Source: JAEUPI01 sp963814435 | Lineage (GTDB): Bacteria; Pseudomonadota; Gammaproteobacteria; Burkholderiales; Burkholderiaceae_C | Direction of reading: 5' to 3' | NCBI GenBank assembly: GCA_963814435.1 | Contig: CAWFCV010000016.1 | Span: forward strand, 62,001-126,000 | Length of the DNA stretch: 64,000 nt | In this document: positions 52,955 to 61,322 of the stretch, in pieces | How the letters are laid out: each line of letters begins with the position of its first letter | Position numbering within the stretch: position 1 is the first letter of the stretch | Notes under the pieces: model-generated | What the model was told of the DNA's origin: nothing | The model's database searches: none | The model's input: only the letters and a program-made list of their open reading frames with translations | Position numbers and translations under genes: made by a program

Positions 52955-53689
52955 ATGCCACACCGCGTCTCGATCGGACTCGTCGGCGACCACGACCCGG
53001 GCGTGACCGCGCACCGCGCGATCCCGCTGGCGCTGCGGGCCTGCGGTGCGTCGCTGGGCACCGAGGTGGCGCCGACCTGGTTGCCGACCGATGCGATCCA
53101 AGCGACGGCTGCCTGCGAGAGTTTCGACGGCCTGTGGTGCGTTCCGGCGAGTCCCTACCGCAGCATGGCCGGCGCGCTACTGGCCATTCGCCACGCGCGC
53201 GAGCAGCGGGTGCCGTTTCTGGGCACCTGTGGCGGCTTCCAGCATGTGGTGCTCGAGTACGCGCGCCACGTGCTGGGCTGGGCCGATGCCGAGCACGCCG
53301 AGACGGCGCCCGACGCGGCGCGCGCGGTCGTCGCGCCGCTGGCCTGTTCGCTGGTGGAGGTGAGCGACGCGGTGCACCTGCTGCCCGGCACCCGCATCGC
53401 CGCCGCCTACGGTGCCAGCCAGGCGCGCGAGGGCTACCACTGCCGCTACGGCATCAACCCGGACTTTCGCGGGGCGCTGATGGGCGGCGCGCTGCACGTG
53501 TCGGCGCTCGATTCAGCCGGCGACGTGCGCGCCGTGGAGATCGACGGCCACCCGTTCTTCGTCGCCACCTTGTTCCAGCCGGAACGCGCCGCGCTGCAAG
53601 GACAGGTGCCGCCGCTGGTGCGGGCGTTCGTGCAGGTCTGTGCCGAGCGGGCGCGCCCGAGCCGAGCATGCGGGGCAAGCATCCGATGA
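52955..53689 (+). CDS. CTP-synthase C-terminal-region-related protein
   Basis: The 244-residue protein resembles the glutaminase domain of CTP synthase, with the nucleophile-elbow-like GTCGGFQHVVLEYAR. The catalytic histidine motif (FHPE in CTP synthase) is FQPE here, so a normal glutaminase triad is not intact. Relatives are annotated as CTP synthase C-terminal region-related (seleno)proteins, where the cysteine can be selenocysteine; here it is an ordinary TGT cysteine codon. The activity is unknown. The stop overlaps the next start (ATGA). Confidence 0.8.
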   Translation: MPHRVSIGLVGDHDPGVTAHRAIPLALRACGASLGTEVAPTWLPTDAIQATAACESFDGLWCVPASPYRSMAGALLAIRHAREQRVPFLGTCGGFQHVVLEYARHVLGWADAEHAETAPDAARAVVAPLACSLVEVSDAVHLLPGTRIAAAYGASQAREGYHCRYGINPDFRGALMGGALHVSALDSAGDVRAVEIDGHPFFVATLFQPERAALQGQVPPLVRAFVQVCAERARPSRACGASIR

Positions 53690-54486
53690 GCGCCAGAGTC
53701 TGCCGAAAGTCGCGAGCACTGCTGCGGGCGCTCACGCTCGCCGCCGTATGCGTGTGCTTGCCGCCGGCCCGGGCGGCCGACGCATTGATCGCCATTCCCA
53801 CTCGACCTGACGTGACGGTGTCGTACTGGTACATGCCGCGCGAGGGCGCCACCGCCACGCTGTTGCTGTTGCCGGGCGGCGCGGGCGGGCTGGGTCTGCG
53901 CGACGGTCAGCCACAGTCGGGCAACTTTCTGCTGCGCAGCCGGGAGCTGTTCGCGGCGCAGGGCTTCAACGTGGCCGCAGTCGGACGTCCGAGCGACGTG
54001 GCGGACCTCGACACCGGGTTTCGGGCCAGCGCGGCGCACGTGGAAGACCTGAAACGCGTGGTCGACGACCTGCGCACCCGCTCGACGCTGCCGATCTGGC
54101 TGGTGGGCACCAGCCGCGGCACGGTGTCGGCCACGGCCGCGGCCATCGCGCTCGGCCCCGAACGGCTGGCCGGCATCGTGCTCGCGTCGAGCGTCACCGC
54201 CTACAAGTTGCGCGGTGCCGTCCCGACCCAGGCGCTGGAGGCGATCCGCCTGCCGGTGCTGGTGCTGCACCATGAAAAGGACGCCTGCTGGTCGTGCGCG
54301 CCGCACGAGGTGCCGCTGATTCTCAAGGGCCTCACGAAGGCGCCGGTGAAGAAGTTGCTGTGGGCTCGCGAGGGCGGCTCACCACGCGGCGATCCGTGCG
54401 AGGCCTTCCACTGGCATGGCTTCATCGGCATGGAGGCGCAGGCGGTCGAATCGATCGCGCGCTGGGTGCGCGATCCCGCGCCGTGA
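53686..54486 (+). CDS. Secreted alpha/beta-hydrolase
   Basis: A signal peptide (LTLAAVCVCLPPARA) precedes an alpha/beta-hydrolase core with the nucleophile elbow GTSRGT, an oxyanion-type LLLPGGAGG and the late acid/His region FHWHGFIGME. It overlaps the previous gene by four bases. The CACW-SCAP pair of cysteines (DACWSCAPHE) may form a disulfide. The substrate is unknown. Confidence 0.8.
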   Translation: MSARVCRKSRALLRALTLAAVCVCLPPARAADALIAIPTRPDVTVSYWYMPREGATATLLLLPGGAGGLGLRDGQPQSGNFLLRSRELFAAQGFNVAAVGRPSDVADLDTGFRASAAHVEDLKRVVDDLRTRSTLPIWLVGTSRGTVSATAAAIALGPERLAGIVLASSVTAYKLRGAVPTQALEAIRLPVLVLHHEKDACWSCAPHEVPLILKGLTKAPVKKLLWAREGGSPRGDPCEAFHWHGFIGMEAQAVESIARWVRDPAP

Positions 54487-54545
54487 CATGAGCGACCGAG
54501 CACAAGATCGGCCGCCCGCGCCGCCTCTGGCCAGGAGTGGGCGTG

Positions 54546-55412
54546 ATGACTGACTGGCCCGCCGTCCGTGCTGCGCGCGATCACGATGCGGCGGCACGCA
54601 TCGGATGGTTCGTGGCTGCGGCAGCCGGCGACATCGAGCTCGGATCGGTGGCGCGTGCACATGTGCAGGCGTTGCGCCGCTGGTCGCGCTGGCTGCAGTT
54701 CGAACCGCAGCGCATCAGGCTGGTGGCGCCGCGCGAAGCCTGGTCCGAGGTCTTTGCACAGATGAATGCCGCGCTGCGCGCCGACGGCCTGATCCGCGCC
54801 TGGCGCGACGAGCCGTTCACGCTGTACAGCACCGCGGGCCAGGATCTCGGCGTGGCGATCGAGCGCGCGGCGGCGCGCTTCTGGGGCACCCTGACGCTGG
54901 GCGCGCACTGCAACGGCTTCGTGGCCGACGCCACCGGCACGCCCCGGCAGCTGTGGATCGCGCGCCGCTCGCCCACCAAGGCCACCGACCCCGGCAAGCT
55001 CGACAACCTGATCGGCGGGGGCGTGGCGGCGGGTCAGACGCCGCGGGACGCCGTGGTGCGCGAGGGCTGGGAGGAGGCGGGCCTGACGCCGGCCCAGATG
55101 ACCGGGCTGCAGCCCGGCGGCATCGTGCGCCTGCTGCGCGACATTCCGGAAGGCCTGCAGCGCGAGTGGATCCATGTCTTCGACCTGGCGCTGCCGGTCG
55201 ACACCACGCCGCGCAACCAGGATGGCGAGGTGGCGGCGCTGGAGCTGCGCGCCTGCCCGGATGCGTTGGCGCTGGCCGCGGGCCTCGAGATGACGGTCGA
55301 CGCGGCGCTGGTGACGCTCGACTTCGCGCTGCGCCGACGCCTGTTGCCCCCCGCGCAGCACACCGCGCTGGCGGCCGCCTGCGCCCCCTGGTGGACGAGC
55401 CGCGTGCCATGA
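54546..55412 (+). CDS. Nudix hydrolase with DUF4743-type N-terminus
   Basis: The 288-residue protein combines an N-terminal helical region (FVAAAAGDIELGSVARAHVQ) with a Nudix domain. The Nudix box is GGGVAAGQTPRDAVVREGWEEAG: the first canonical glutamate is glutamine, the REGWEEAG part is intact. Relatives are annotated as thiamin pyrophosphokinase-associated. AGGAG precedes ATG 54546. It overlaps the next gene (ATGA). Confidence 0.82.
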   Translation: MTDWPAVRAARDHDAAARIGWFVAAAAGDIELGSVARAHVQALRRWSRWLQFEPQRIRLVAPREAWSEVFAQMNAALRADGLIRAWRDEPFTLYSTAGQDLGVAIERAAARFWGTLTLGAHCNGFVADATGTPRQLWIARRSPTKATDPGKLDNLIGGGVAAGQTPRDAVVREGWEEAGLTPAQMTGLQPGGIVRLLRDIPEGLQREWIHVFDLALPVDTTPRNQDGEVAALELRACPDALALAAGLEMTVDAALVTLDFALRRRLLPPAQHTALAAACAPWWTSRVP

Positions 55413-55960
55413 GCCCGCCCGGGGCTGGATCCGCAGCGCGCTACAGCGGCACCGCCATCGTGCTGCACTGGCTGCTGGCGGCGGCGATCATCGTCAACCT
55501 GAGCCTGGGGGTGTACATGCACGAACTGCCGATCTCGCCATTGCAGCTGAAGCTCTTCAGCTGGCACAAATCGGCAGGCATCACGATCCTCGCGCTGTCG
55601 GCGCTGCGCCTGCTGTGGCGGCTTGCGCATGCGCCGCCGCCCGATGTGTCGATGCCGGCCTGGCAGCTGCGCGTGGCGCACGCGGTGCACCGGGCGCTGT
55701 ACCTGTTGTTCTTTGCCGTGCCGCTGGCCGGCTGGGGCTACAGTTCGGCGGCCGGTTTTCCCGTCGTGCTGTTCGGCGTGCTGGCGCTGCCCGACTGGGT
55801 GCCGGCGGGCGAGGAGCTGGCCGAGACGTTCAAGGCCTGGCACAAGGCGCTGGCGCTCGCCCTCGGCGCACTGGTGCTGCTGCACATCGCCGCCGCGCTG
55901 AAACATCAATACGTCGATCGTGACGGTCTGTTGCACCGCATGGGGCCGATGCGGCGTTGA
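55409..55960 (+). CDS. Cytochrome b561 (CybB/YceJ-like)
   Basis: The 183-residue protein has four helices with haem-ligand histidines in IVLHWLLAAAIIVNLSLG, FSWHKSAGITILALSALRL, AHAVHRALYLLFFAVPLAGW and FKAWHKALALALGALVLLHI. The proteins oxidise quinol in the membrane. It is followed by two yceI genes, the usual yceJ-yceI pairing. Confidence 0.88.
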   Translation: MSPPGAGSAARYSGTAIVLHWLLAAAIIVNLSLGVYMHELPISPLQLKLFSWHKSAGITILALSALRLLWRLAHAPPPDVSMPAWQLRVAHAVHRALYLLFFAVPLAGWGYSSAAGFPVVLFGVLALPDWVPAGEELAETFKAWHKALALALGALVLLHIAAALKHQYVDRDGLLHRMGPMRR

Positions 55961-55995
55961 ACTCGGCATCGCTCGACTGCATCGGAGTCCTTGTC

Positions 55996-56562
55996 ATGAA
56001 ACCGCCGTGCCGACGATGGCGCCTGGCCGTGCTGTGCATCGCGCTGTCGCCAGCCGCGCCGGCTCAGAGCGTCGACCCCTCCCACAGCGAACTGGTCTTC
56101 GTGACGCGCATGATGGGCGTGCCGGTGCAGGGGCGATTCACCCGCTGGGACGCCACGCTGCAGTTCGACCCGCGGCACGCGCAGGCCGGCCGCGTGGCGC
56201 TGCGCATCGACATCGCCAGCGCCACCTTCGTGGCCAGCGAGGTCAGCGCCGAGGCCCGGCGCGCGGTCTGGTTCGACGCGGCGCAGTTTCCACAGGCGGC
56301 CTTCGAGTCGGCGGCGATCAAACCGCTGGGTGGCGGCCGCTTCGAGATGTCGGGCCGCCTGACGCTGAAGGGGCGCGAGCGCGACCTCGTGATCCCCGTC
56401 GATCTGGCGCAGACCGGCAGCACCGGGCGGGCCAGCGGCAGCTTCACGCTGCGGCGGCTCGACTTCGGTATCGGCACCGGCGAATGGGCCGATGCGAGCC
56501 TCGTGGACCAAGAGGTTCAAGTGCGGTTCCAGATCGCGCTGACCGGACTCGGTGCACCATGA
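55996..56562 (+). CDS. YceI-family periplasmic protein
   Basis: The 188-residue protein has a signal peptide (LAVLCIALSPAAPAQ) and a YceI domain (VDPSHSELVFVTRMMGVPVQ, RRAVWFDAAQFPQAAFES). It lies 35 bases after cytochrome b561 and overlaps the next yceI gene by four bases (ATGA). Confidence 0.87.
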   Translation: MKPPCRRWRLAVLCIALSPAAPAQSVDPSHSELVFVTRMMGVPVQGRFTRWDATLQFDPRHAQAGRVALRIDIASATFVASEVSAEARRAVWFDAAQFPQAAFESAAIKPLGGGRFEMSGRLTLKGRERDLVIPVDLAQTGSTGRASGSFTLRRLDFGIGTGEWADASLVDQEVQVRFQIALTGLGAP

Positions 56563-57143
56563 GCCTTCGCCATAGGCTCGCGCTCTGTGCGCTGGCGCTG
56601 TCGGCGGCGGGCGCCGGCGCCGAGCCGGTGCGCTACCGGTTCGACCCGACGCACACCGTGGTGCACTTCGAACTGCTGCACTTCGGCACCTCGACGATCC
56701 GCGGCCGCTTCGCGCCGCTGAGCGGCGAGGTGACGCTGGACCGTGCGCAACACCAAGGCAGGGTGCAGGTGGAAATCGACACCTCGACCGCCAGCACCGG
56801 CGTGGCCGTGCTCGACGCGCGCCTGAAGGAGCCTGACATGCTGGCGGTGCAGGCGTACCCGCGCGCCTACCTGGTGGCCGAGCGCTTCGAGTTCGACGCC
56901 GCCGGGCGCGTGAAATCGCTGCGCGGCGAGTTCACGTTGCGCGGCGCGAGCCTGGCGCTTGAGCTGCGCGCGCTGCGTTTCAACTGCTACACCAGCCCGT
57001 TGCTGCGGGTGGAGGTGTGTGGTGGCGACTTCGAAGGCAGCTTCTCGCGCGGCGCGGCCGGCATCACCCACAGCCTGCCGTTCGTGTCCGACACGGTGCG
57101 CCTGCTGGTGCAGGTGGAGGCCATTCGCGACGACGCGCGCTGA
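56559..57143 (+). CDS. Second YceI-family periplasmic protein
   Basis: The 194-residue protein has a signal peptide (LALCALALSAAGAGA) and a YceI domain (YRFDPTHTVVHFELLHFGTS, LKEPDMLAVQAYPRAYLVAE). The two tandem YceI proteins differ clearly, so this is an old duplication. Cysteines in RFNCYTSPLLRVEVCGG recall YceI members with an extra disulfide. The 217 bases after it hold no gene. Confidence 0.87.
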   Translation: MSLRHRLALCALALSAAGAGAEPVRYRFDPTHTVVHFELLHFGTSTIRGRFAPLSGEVTLDRAQHQGRVQVEIDTSTASTGVAVLDARLKEPDMLAVQAYPRAYLVAERFEFDAAGRVKSLRGEFTLRGASLALELRALRFNCYTSPLLRVEVCGGDFEGSFSRGAAGITHSLPFVSDTVRLLVQVEAIRDDAR

Positions 57144-57360
57144 GGCCCTCGCGCGGAAGGTTCCAACGCCCCGCCACGTACGCCACGGTCGGCCGGTTGC
57201 CACCCATTGCCGACACTTTGGTGAACACTGTTTTTCAGCGGGTAAGACCCAGTAGCGTCAGCGCGGCGCGAATCCGATAGTTCCCGAGCAGGCGCGCTGC
57301 TCGCATGGGGTGGCGTGCCCGAAATCCCCGAGCCCACGATACCGACGAAGGAGACTCCTG

Positions 57361-58515
57361 ATGACCCAGCCGTCCAAGCCGAAGACCCCCGCGACCCGTC
57401 GCCGCTTTTTGAGCCAGGCCGCCAGCGGCGTGGTGGCAACCGGCGCGTTGGCCGCGCCCATGTTGGCCAAGTCGCAAGGTGCGACCAGCATGCGCTGGCA
57501 GAGCACCTGGCCGTCGAAAGACATCTTCCACGAGTACGCGCTCGATTTCGCCAAGAAGGTCAACGACATGACCGGCGGCGAACTCAAGATCGAGGTGCTG
57601 CCTGCGGGCTCGGTCGTCCCGGCCTTCGGTCTGCTCGAGGCGGTCTCCAAGGGCACGCTCGACGGCGGCCACGGCGTGCTGGGCTACCACTATGGCAAGC
57701 AGAATGCGCTGGCGCTGTGGAACTCGGGGCCGGCCTTCGGCATGGACGCCAACATGCTGCTGGCCTGGCACAAGTACGGCGGCGGCAAGGAACTGCTGTC
57801 CAAGCTGTACGCCTCGATCGGCATCACGACGGTGCAGTCGTTCCTCTACGGCCCGATGGCCACGCAGCCGCTGGGCTGGTTCAAGAAACCCGTCACCAAG
57901 CCGGAAGACTTCAAGGGCCTGAAGTTCCGCACCAACGGCCTGGCGATCGACCTGTTCACTGCGATGGGCGCGGCCGTCAACGCGTTGCCTGGCGGCGAGA
58001 TCGTGCCGGCCATGGACCGCGGCCTGCTCGACGCGGCCGAGTTCAACAACGCCACCTCCGACCGGCTGCTCGGCTTTCCTGATGTGTCCAAGATCTGCAT
58101 GCTGCAGAGCTACCACCAGAGCGCCGAGACCTTCGAAATCATGTTCAACAAGCCCAAGTACGACGCTCTGCCCGAGAAGATCCGCGCCATCATCGCGGGC
58201 GCGGTCGAGGCCGCCTCGGCCGACATGTCGTGGAAGGCGATCGATCGCTATTCGAAGGACTACATCGAGCTGCAGACCAAGGACAAGGTCAAGTTCTACA
58301 AGACCCCCGATTCGGTGCTGCAGGTGCAGCTCAAGCTGTGGAGCGAGATCGTCGAGAAGAAGTCGGCCGAGAACCCGCTGTTCAAGGAAATCGTCGAATC
58401 ACAGAAGGCCTTTGCCGAGCGTGCTGTCAAGTGGGACCAGGACACCTATGTCAGCCGCCGCATGGCGGTGAATCACTTCTTCGGTGCCAAGCCGGCCGAG
58501 ACCAAGAAGGGTTGA
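57361..58515 (+). CDS. dctP: TRAP transporter substrate-binding protein (Tat-exported)
   Basis: The 384-residue periplasmic protein has a twin-arginine-type signal (TRRRFLSQAASGVVATGAL) and the DctP fold (MRWQSTWPSKDIFHEYALDF, KGLKFRTNGLAIDLFTAMGA). Relatives of this subgroup bind 2-oxo acids (TakP) or aromatic acids; the ligand cannot be read here. GGAG precedes ATG 57361. It heads a P-Q-M operon. Confidence 0.9.
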   Translation: MTQPSKPKTPATRRRFLSQAASGVVATGALAAPMLAKSQGATSMRWQSTWPSKDIFHEYALDFAKKVNDMTGGELKIEVLPAGSVVPAFGLLEAVSKGTLDGGHGVLGYHYGKQNALALWNSGPAFGMDANMLLAWHKYGGGKELLSKLYASIGITTVQSFLYGPMATQPLGWFKKPVTKPEDFKGLKFRTNGLAIDLFTAMGAAVNALPGGEIVPAMDRGLLDAAEFNNATSDRLLGFPDVSKICMLQSYHQSAETFEIMFNKPKYDALPEKIRAIIAGAVEAASADMSWKAIDRYSKDYIELQTKDKVKFYKTPDSVLQVQLKLWSEIVEKKSAENPLFKEIVESQKAFAERAVKWDQDTYVSRRMAVNHFFGAKPAETKKG

Positions 58516-58535
58516 GGGTCGTTTTCGCCATTCGT

Positions 58536-58575
58536 CAGCCACCCGGGCCGCCCGTCCGGGTGGCTGATTTGCTTT
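58536..58575 (+). terminator. Hairpin with T-rich tail between dctP and dctQ
   Basis: CAGCCACCCGG pairs perfectly with CCGGGTGGCTG (11 base pairs, nine-base loop) and is followed by ATTTGCTTT. It could partly terminate transcription so the binding protein is made in excess over the membrane subunits. Confidence 0.65.
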
Positions 58576-58588
58576 GAGCAGGCGCACC

Positions 58589-59215
58589 ATGCAGCAGAGT
58601 CTTCTTCTCGCGATCGACAAGATCAGCACCTTCGCCGGGCAGGCGTTTTCCTGGCTGATCGTGCTGCTCACATTGCTGATCTCGTGGGAGGTGTTCTCGC
58701 GCTATGCGCTGGACAGGCCCCACGCCTGGGCTTTCGACGTCATGATCATCATGTACGGCACGCTGTTCATGATGGCCGGCGCCTACACGCTGGCCAAGTC
58801 GGGGCACGTGCGCGGCGACGTGCTGTACGGCTTCTTCGAGCCGCGCACACAGGCCACGATCGACCTGATCCTGTACGTGCTGTTCTTCATTCCGGGCGTC
58901 GTCGCGCTGACCTACGCCGGCACCACCTTCGCGGCCGAGTCCTGGACCATGAACGAGCACTCCAGCATCAGCTCCGAGGGCCCGCCGATCTATCCTTTCA
59001 AGACCATGCTGCCGTTGGCCGGCGGTTTGCTGCTGCTGCAGGGCATCGTCGAAATCTGGCGCTGCGTGATCTGCATCCGCCAGGGGCAGTGGCCCTCGCG
59101 CGAGGAAGACGTGGAAGAGGTCGACGTCGACAAGCTCAAGGAGATGGTGCACGTGGCTGACGCCGACATCGACAAGCTCGATCAGTTCGTCGTGCGGCAA
59201 GGGGGCACGAAATGA
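58589..59215 (+). CDS. dctQ: TRAP transporter small permease
   Basis: The 208-residue protein has four membrane helices (SWLIVLLTLLISWEVFSRY, GTLFMMAGAYTLAKSGHVRG) and an acidic C-terminal tail rich in D/E (SREEDVEEVDVDKLKEMVHV), longer than usual. It overlaps dctM by ATGA. Confidence 0.9.
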   Translation: MQQSLLLAIDKISTFAGQAFSWLIVLLTLLISWEVFSRYALDRPHAWAFDVMIIMYGTLFMMAGAYTLAKSGHVRGDVLYGFFEPRTQATIDLILYVLFFIPGVVALTYAGTTFAAESWTMNEHSSISSEGPPIYPFKTMLPLAGGLLLLQGIVEIWRCVICIRQGQWPSREEDVEEVDVDKLKEMVHVADADIDKLDQFVVRQGGTK

Positions 59216-61284
59216 CGATCCGCAAGGAACTCTGGTTCGGCCTGTCGCTGATGGCGGTGATCCTGACCACGGTGGTGATCTTCATGCCCTGGTCCAACTT
59301 CGTCGATGGGCACCTGAGCCGGGCCGATCTCGGCTACCTCGGGCTGCTGATGCTGGCGCTGATCGTGGTGGCGATCATGCTCGGCTTTCCGACCGCCTTC
59401 ACGCTGATGGGCATGGGCATGGCCTTCGGCTGGCTCGCCTACCGCAGCGTCAACCCGGAGCTCGCCACGCGGCAGATCCTCGACCTGATGGTGCAGCGTG
59501 CCTATTCGGTGATGTCCAACGACGTGCTGATCGCCATTCCGCTGTTCGTCTTCATGGGCTACCTGGTCGAGCGTGCGAACCTGATCGAAAAGCTGTTCAA
59601 GAGCCTGCACCTGTCGCTGGCGCGGGTGCCGGGCGCGCTGGCGGTGGCCACCATCGTCACCTGCGCGATCTTCGCCACGGCCACCGGCATCGTGGGCGCG
59701 GTCGTGACGTTGATGGGGCTGCTGGCGCTGCCGGCGATGCTGCGCGCCGGCTACAGCGTCAAACTGGCCGCCGGCGCGATCACCGCGGGCGGCTGCCTGG
59801 GCATCCTGATTCCACCGTCGGTGCTGCTGATCGTCTATGGCGCCACCGCGGGCGTGTCGGTCGTCAAGCTGTACGCGGGGGCATTCTTCCCCGGGATCAT
59901 GCTGGCCGCGCTGTACGTGGGTTATGTCATCACCGTGGCGAAGCTCAAGCCGCACCTCGCGCCGCCGTTGTCGGCCAGTGATCGCGTGGTTCCGTTGCCG
60001 GCGCTGTCGCAGACCTTGAGCGCGCGCAGCGGCAACGCGCTGCGGGGGCTGCTCGGGGCGCTTGGCACGCCATCGCTGCCCACGCGCCAGGTGGCCGGGC
60101 AGTTGTTCGTGTCGTTGTTGCCCGCGATCTCGATCGTCGCCCTGCTGGGCTTGATGTATGCCTCCGCAACGGCGCCGGAGGCTGCGGTCGACACCACCGG
60201 CCTGGTGCAGGCGGGTGGCTCGATCGCTGCGGAGGCCGACAAGCCGGCCGAAGCGGCCGGTTCGCTCCAGGAGCCCCCGAAGGAGACTGGCGGACTGCAG
60301 GAGCCGCCCAGGGAAGCCGGCGGCTTGCAGGAGCCGCCGAAGGACGAGGGCGGCGTGAAGGAGCCTGCGAGCGAAGCCAAGGCAGCGGCATCTTCGCCAC
60401 CGCCCGCGGCCGTCGCCAAGGCGACCACGGCCGGGAAGGCCGCATCGCCCGCCCCGACCTCGACCGCCGCGGCGCGAGTGCCTGCGCCAACCTGGTACTG
60501 GATCGTGTTCGGGCTGGGCATGGCGGGCCTGGTGCTCGTCAACTGGTTGATGAGCTGGCAGCGGCTGGAGATCTTCAAGATGCTGCTGGCGTCGTTCTTC
60601 CCGCTGGCGGTGATGATCATCGCGGTGCTCGGCTCGATCGTCTTCGGCCTGGCCACGCCGACCGAGGCGGCGGCCGTCGGGGCGTTCGGAGGCCTGGTCC
60701 TGGCAGGCGCCTATCGCTTCGTCGCCGCCAGGCAGGCCCAGAGTGGCAATCCAGTTGTCAAGACCCTGGTCGACCTGGGCGGCATCATCAAGGAGTCGTC
60801 GTTCCTCACTGCCAAGACCAGCGCGATGGTGTGCTGGCTGTTCGTTGGCTCGTCGATCTTCTCGGCCTCGTTCGCGCTGCTCGGCGGGCAGGAGATCATC
60901 GAGCGCTGGGTGCTCTCGCTCGGTCTGACGACGTTGCAGTTCATGCTGCTCAGCCAGTTCATCATCTTCATCCTCGGCTGGCCGCTGGAATGGACCGAGA
61001 TCATCGTGATCTTCATGCCGATCTTCATTCCGCTGCTGGCCAAGTTCAACGTCGACCCGTTGTTCTTCGGCCTGCTGGTGGCGCTGAATCTGCAGACCGC
61101 GTTCCTGAGCCCACCGGTCGCGATGGCGGCGTTCTACCTGAAAGGCGTGTCGCCGCGCCACGTCACGCTGAACCAGATCTTCGCGGGGATGATGCCGTTC
61201 ATGGGCATCCAGGTGGTGGCACTGGCGCTGCTGTACGTGTTCCCGCAGATCGGCATGTGGCTGCCGCAGCTGCTGTACAAGTGA
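59212..61284 (+). CDS. dctM: TRAP transporter large permease with a repeat-containing linker
   Basis: The 690-residue protein is much longer than the usual ~430. N-terminal helices (MLALIVVAIMLGFPTAFTLM, IPLFVFMGYLVERANLIEKL) and C-terminal helices (FVGSSIFSASFALLGGQEII, FIIFILGWPLEWTEIIVIFM) are normal for DctM. Between them lies an extra ~120-residue stretch rich in Pro, Ala and Glu, with four copies of an LQEPP-type repeat (residues 352-391), then more helices. The frame is intact, so the insertion is real in this sequence. Confidence 0.88.
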   Translation: MTIRKELWFGLSLMAVILTTVVIFMPWSNFVDGHLSRADLGYLGLLMLALIVVAIMLGFPTAFTLMGMGMAFGWLAYRSVNPELATRQILDLMVQRAYSVMSNDVLIAIPLFVFMGYLVERANLIEKLFKSLHLSLARVPGALAVATIVTCAIFATATGIVGAVVTLMGLLALPAMLRAGYSVKLAAGAITAGGCLGILIPPSVLLIVYGATAGVSVVKLYAGAFFPGIMLAALYVGYVITVAKLKPHLAPPLSASDRVVPLPALSQTLSARSGNALRGLLGALGTPSLPTRQVAGQLFVSLLPAISIVALLGLMYASATAPEAAVDTTGLVQAGGSIAAEADKPAEAAGSLQEPPKETGGLQEPPREAGGLQEPPKDEGGVKEPASEAKAAASSPPPAAVAKATTAGKAASPAPTSTAAARVPAPTWYWIVFGLGMAGLVLVNWLMSWQRLEIFKMLLASFFPLAVMIIAVLGSIVFGLATPTEAAAVGAFGGLVLAGAYRFVAARQAQSGNPVVKTLVDLGGIIKESSFLTAKTSAMVCWLFVGSSIFSASFALLGGQEIIERWVLSLGLTTLQFMLLSQFIIFILGWPLEWTEIIVIFMPIFIPLLAKFNVDPLFFGLLVALNLQTAFLSPPVAMAAFYLKGVSPRHVTLNQIFAGMMPFMGIQVVALALLYVFPQIGMWLPQLLYK
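60265..60384 (+). repeat. Four 30-base coding repeats in dctM
   Basis: Three clear 30-base units at 60265-60294, 60295-60324 and 60325-60354 and one degenerate unit at 60355-60384 encode LQEPPKETGG, LQEPPREAGG, LQEPPKDEGG and VKEPASEAKA. They lie in the central linker, probably on one face of the membrane. Confidence 0.85.
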
Positions 61285-61322
61285 GTCGGTGCCAGCGGTG
61301 CTGTCCGTGCCAGGCCTGCTGC

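Noticed and set aside
53000..53689. Possible selenoprotein
   Set aside because: The elbow residue is encoded by TGT cysteine, and no in-frame TGA or SECIS-like hairpin is present.
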